Source: Nonomuraea thailandensis
GTDB taxonomy: Bacteria > Actinomycetota > Actinomycetes > Streptosporangiales > Streptosporangiaceae
Direction: 5' to 3'
Assembly: GCF_024172165.1 (NCBI RefSeq)
Contig: NZ_JAMZEB010000002.1
Coordinates: 2,005,501-2,069,500, forward strand
DNA: 64,000 bases
Part shown: piece after piece, positions 61,957 through 64,000 of the stretch
Layout: each line of letters starts with the position of its first letter
Position numbering within the stretch: position 1 is the stretch's first letter
Made by a program: the position numbers and the translations under genes
Notes under the pieces: model-generated
The model's database searches: none
The model's input: only the letters and a program-made list of their open reading frames with translations
What the model was told of the DNA's origin: nothing

Positions 61957-63318
61957 ATGGCCGAGCGGGCCGACGTCGTCATCGCCGGGGCACGCTGCGC
62001 GGGCGCGGCGGTGGCCGCCACCCTCGCCGCGGCGGGGCGCCGGGTGATCGCGGTGGATCCGGCGCGGTTCCCCGCCACCACCGTCTCCACCCACCTGCTG
62101 TTCGCCGGCGGCGTCGCCGAGCTGGCGCGCATCGGCGCGCTCGACCGCGTCGCCAAGATCGGCGCCCCGCGCCTCTCCCGCGCCTTCATCGGCGGCCCGG
62201 GCCACGCGGCGGCCGGCACCTACACCCCGGTCGACGGCATCGACTACGGCCTGTGCGTCCGGCGCGCGCCCCTCGACGAGGCGCTGGCCGAGACCGCGCT
62301 GGAGGCCGGCGCCGAGATCAGGCAGGGCCATCGCGTCACCGGGCTGATCTGGGAGAACGGCCGCGCCGCCGGCGTCCGCGTCCGCGACCAGAGCACGCAG
62401 GGGAGCCAGGAGTACGAGATCCGCGCCCGCCTGGTCGTCGGCGCGGACGGCCGCCGCTCGACCGTCGCCCGCCTGGCCGGCGCCGAGCGCCCGCGCATCG
62501 CCCACGCCAACGGGCGGGCCTGCTACTACGCCTACTACGACGACCCGCACGACGGCTGGCGCACCACCGCCGCGATGTGGCTGACCGGCCGCGAGCTCGG
62601 CAACGCCTTCCCCTGCGACGCGGGGCTGACGCTGGTGCTGCTGATGCCGCCGGTCGAGCGGGCGGCCGACTTCCGCGGCAACCTGGAGGCGGAGTTCGAC
62701 CGGACCGTGGGGCTCGTCCCCGGGCTGGCGGAGCGGCTGGAGGGCTGCGCCCGGCAGACGAGGATCGTCAGCTCCGCCGAGCACCCGTCGTACTTCCGCC
62801 GCTCGGCCGGCCCCGGGTGGGCGCTGGTCGGTGACGCGGGGCACTTCAAGGATCCCGTCACGGCGCAGGGCATCCGCGACGCCGTACGGTTCGGGCGGCT
62901 GCTGGGGGAGCGGGTCGCGGACGTGCTCGACGATCCCGCGGCGCTCGACCGGGCCACCCGGGCGTGGGAGCGCACGCGCGACGCGCAGTGCGTGCACACC
63001 TACCACTGGACGAACCTGCTCGGGCGGGGGGACGGCCTGGCGCACGTGCAGTTCGAGCTGCTGCGGGCGCTGACCGAGGGGCCGGACGGCGTCCGCCGCG
63101 TCCTCGACGTCTACTCCCGCCTCCGCGACCCCCGTGAGACCCTGGCCCTGCCCGGCCTGCTCAAGGCCACCGCCCGCGCCCTGCTCGGCGGCGCCGGCGG
63201 GCGTGCGGCCATCGCCCGGGCATCCGGCGAGGCCCTCGCCGAGCTCGCCGGCCACCGCTCGGAGGCCCGGCGACTGCTGGCCGGCGGACCACCGCCCGCC
63301 CGCACCCGGCAACGCTGA
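61957..63318 (+). CDS. FAD-dependent monooxygenase/geranylgeranyl-reductase-like oxidoreductase
   Basis: A 453-residue flavoprotein of the PHBH-like superfamily. The ADP-binding motif is ADVVIAGARCAGAAVAATLAAAGRRVIAVD, where the usual GxGxxG reads GARCAG. The DG motif is RLVVGADGRRSTVARLAG, and the second FAD motif is ALVGDAGHFKDPVTAQGIRDAVRFG. It resembles FAD monooxygenases and geranylgeranyl reductases. GGGAGGTGG precedes ATG 61957. A perfect TetR operator lies just upstream. With the exported FAD enzyme it forms a small regulon that could act on lipids or aromatic compounds. Confidence 0.9.
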   Translation: MAERADVVIAGARCAGAAVAATLAAAGRRVIAVDPARFPATTVSTHLLFAGGVAELARIGALDRVAKIGAPRLSRAFIGGPGHAAAGTYTPVDGIDYGLCVRRAPLDEALAETALEAGAEIRQGHRVTGLIWENGRAAGVRVRDQSTQGSQEYEIRARLVVGADGRRSTVARLAGAERPRIAHANGRACYYAYYDDPHDGWRTTAAMWLTGRELGNAFPCDAGLTLVLLMPPVERAADFRGNLEAEFDRTVGLVPGLAERLEGCARQTRIVSSAEHPSYFRRSAGPGWALVGDAGHFKDPVTAQGIRDAVRFGRLLGERVADVLDDPAALDRATRAWERTRDAQCVHTYHWTNLLGRGDGLAHVQFELLRALTEGPDGVRRVLDVYSRLRDPRETLALPGLLKATARALLGGAGGRAAIARASGEALAELAGHRSEARRLLAGGPPPARTRQR

Positions 63319-63401
63319 CCTCCGCCTGAGAACGCCACCACCCGCCTCACCGCACCGCCCGCCTCACGACGCCGCTCGCCTGACGCCACTGTTCGCGTCG
63401 G

Positions 63402-63463
63402 CCCTGCGGCGCCGGACGCCTTGCGGCGCCTGCCCTGCGGCGCCGGACGCCTTGCGGCGCCTG
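63402..63463. repeat. Two 31-bp tandem copies
   Basis: 63402-63432 is repeated exactly at 63433-63463 (each begins CCCTGCGGCGCCGGACGCC and carries an internal GGCGCC...GGCGCC inverted pair). The array lies between the FAD monooxygenase and the convergent macro-domain gene, and its hairpins could act as terminators. Confidence 0.9.
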
Positions 63464-63497
63464 CCGTGCGGGCCGGCGGGTGTGCCGGGTGGGGGCG

Positions 63498-64000
63498 TCA
63501 GGCGCGGGAGCGGGTGGTGGGGGGCTTGATGCGGACGCGCTCCTGCGGCCGGTCGTCGATGTCGTCGAGCTGCTCGCGGATCGTGGCGCGCAGCTCGTCG
63601 TAGTCGCCGAAGGAGTGGTCGTTGAAGAGCGTGTAGCCGGTCCACATCAGGTTGGCGCACACCCGCGGCGGCACCTTGCCCGTAGCCGCGCCCATGCCGA
63701 CCAGCGCGACCGACCCGATGCTGCCCGGCTCGCGCTCGTTCTGCATGTGGACGGCCTGGAAGGCGGCCGCGCAGGCCATCGCCACGTTGAGCGTCTCGCT
63801 GACGTCCTGCGCCGACTGCACCATGGTCGGCGTGGAGATCAGGAAGCGCGGGTTGGTCGCCCCCGACGGCACGCACACGGCGCTGCCCACCGGCAGGGAG
63901 CCGCCGAACCGGTCGCGGATCGCCCGCTGGACGCGGAGCTGGATGCCCGCGCCGAGGTGGCGCTTGACGGCCGCGTCGACGCCGCCGTCCATGCGGCCGC
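63498..64000 (-). CDS. Macro-domain protein (5' end outside window)
   Basis: The frame is still open at base 64000 on the minus strand, so the N-terminus is missing; 166 residues are visible. ARMDGGVDAAVKRHLGAGIQ matches the macro-domain signature that normally follows NAAN (the catalytic loop region). VALVGMGAATGKVPPRVCANLMWTGYTLF covers a later strand and loop that contacts ADP-ribose, in variant form. Macro domains bind or remove ADP-ribose or O-acetyl-ADP-ribose. The C-terminus (RPQERVRIKPPTTRSRA) is basic. A second, decayed ADP-ribose-related gene lies at 37180-37556. Confidence 0.8.
   Translation of the reverse strand, partial: GRMDGGVDAAVKRHLGAGIQLRVQRAIRDRFGGSLPVGSAVCVPSGATNPRFLISTPTMVQSAQDVSETLNVAMACAAAFQAVHMQNEREPGSIGSVALVGMGAATGKVPPRVCANLMWTGYTLFNDHSFGDYDELRATIREQLDDIDDRPQERVRIKPPTTRSRA

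Overview
The window is very GC-rich, with strong third-position G/C, GTG/TTG starts, ATGA/GTGA gene overlaps and many SARP/BTAD, TetR, LacI, MerR, ECF and AraC regulators. This points to a filamentous actinomycete. The best taxonomic clue is an rpoB gene (47649-51101) with no rpoC after it. With the TTG start at 47649 its residues 426, 431, 445, 474 and 581 are N, N, M, Y and L. As I recall, that is the signature of the second, rifampicin-resistant rpoB(R) of Nonomuraea. I infer Nonomuraea or a close relative in the Streptosporangiaceae.

Layout. 1-4.5 kb: a LuxR-type response regulator (cut by the window edge) and a large AfsR-like BTAD/ATPase/TPR regulator. 4.6-9.9 kb: a membrane-anchored multicopper oxidase with a small membrane protein, a hemerythrin-like protein, a methyltransferase, a MerR regulator and a DksA/TraR zinc-finger protein. 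10-14.4 kb: aldo/keto reductase, TetR, cytochrome P450, methyltransferase. 14.4-15.5 kb: secreted GH11 xylanase with CBM2. 15.7-25.2 kb: TetR plus hydrolase, then one tightly overlapping operon encoding an oligopeptide-type ABC transporter, a luciferase-like monooxygenase, two CMD/AhpD-fold proteins and a VOC protein. 25.3-37 kb: GH28 pectinase, DoxX, ECF41-type sigma factor with its CMD partner, lipoprotein, divergent LacI and Gfo/Idh pair, GNAT, BenE transporter, and an mqo-gntR operon. 37-41.4 kb: a decayed TIGR02452-like gene and a two-gene mannanase operon (GH5-like, GH26). 41.4-47.4 kb: DmpA-type peptidase and P-loop kinase, a secreted phosphodiesterase, and a siderophore-type ABC transporter. 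47.6-52.7 kb: rpoB(R) and a membrane Ser/Thr kinase. 53-56.3 kb: a 1108-residue GH87-type alpha-1,3-glucanase. 56.4-64 kb: AraC/GATase regulator, membrane protein with SARP, a TetR-controlled pair of FAD enzymes, and a macro-domain protein cut by the window end.

Themes. (1) Secreted polysaccharide hydrolases (xylan, pectin, mannan, fungal alpha-1,3-glucan), each with its own palindromic operators, suit a soil saprophyte. (2) Several local regulons can be read from operators: TetR with AACCGAC/GTCGGTT, LacI with TGAACGTTCA, a FadR-type pair before mqo, and xylanase operators close to CGAAAnTTTCG. (3) Short tandem duplications sit on gene junctions, including two 36-bp duplications that copy ribosome-binding site plus start codon inside the same operon. 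No rRNA, tRNA, CRISPR array, insertion sequence or prophage was seen.
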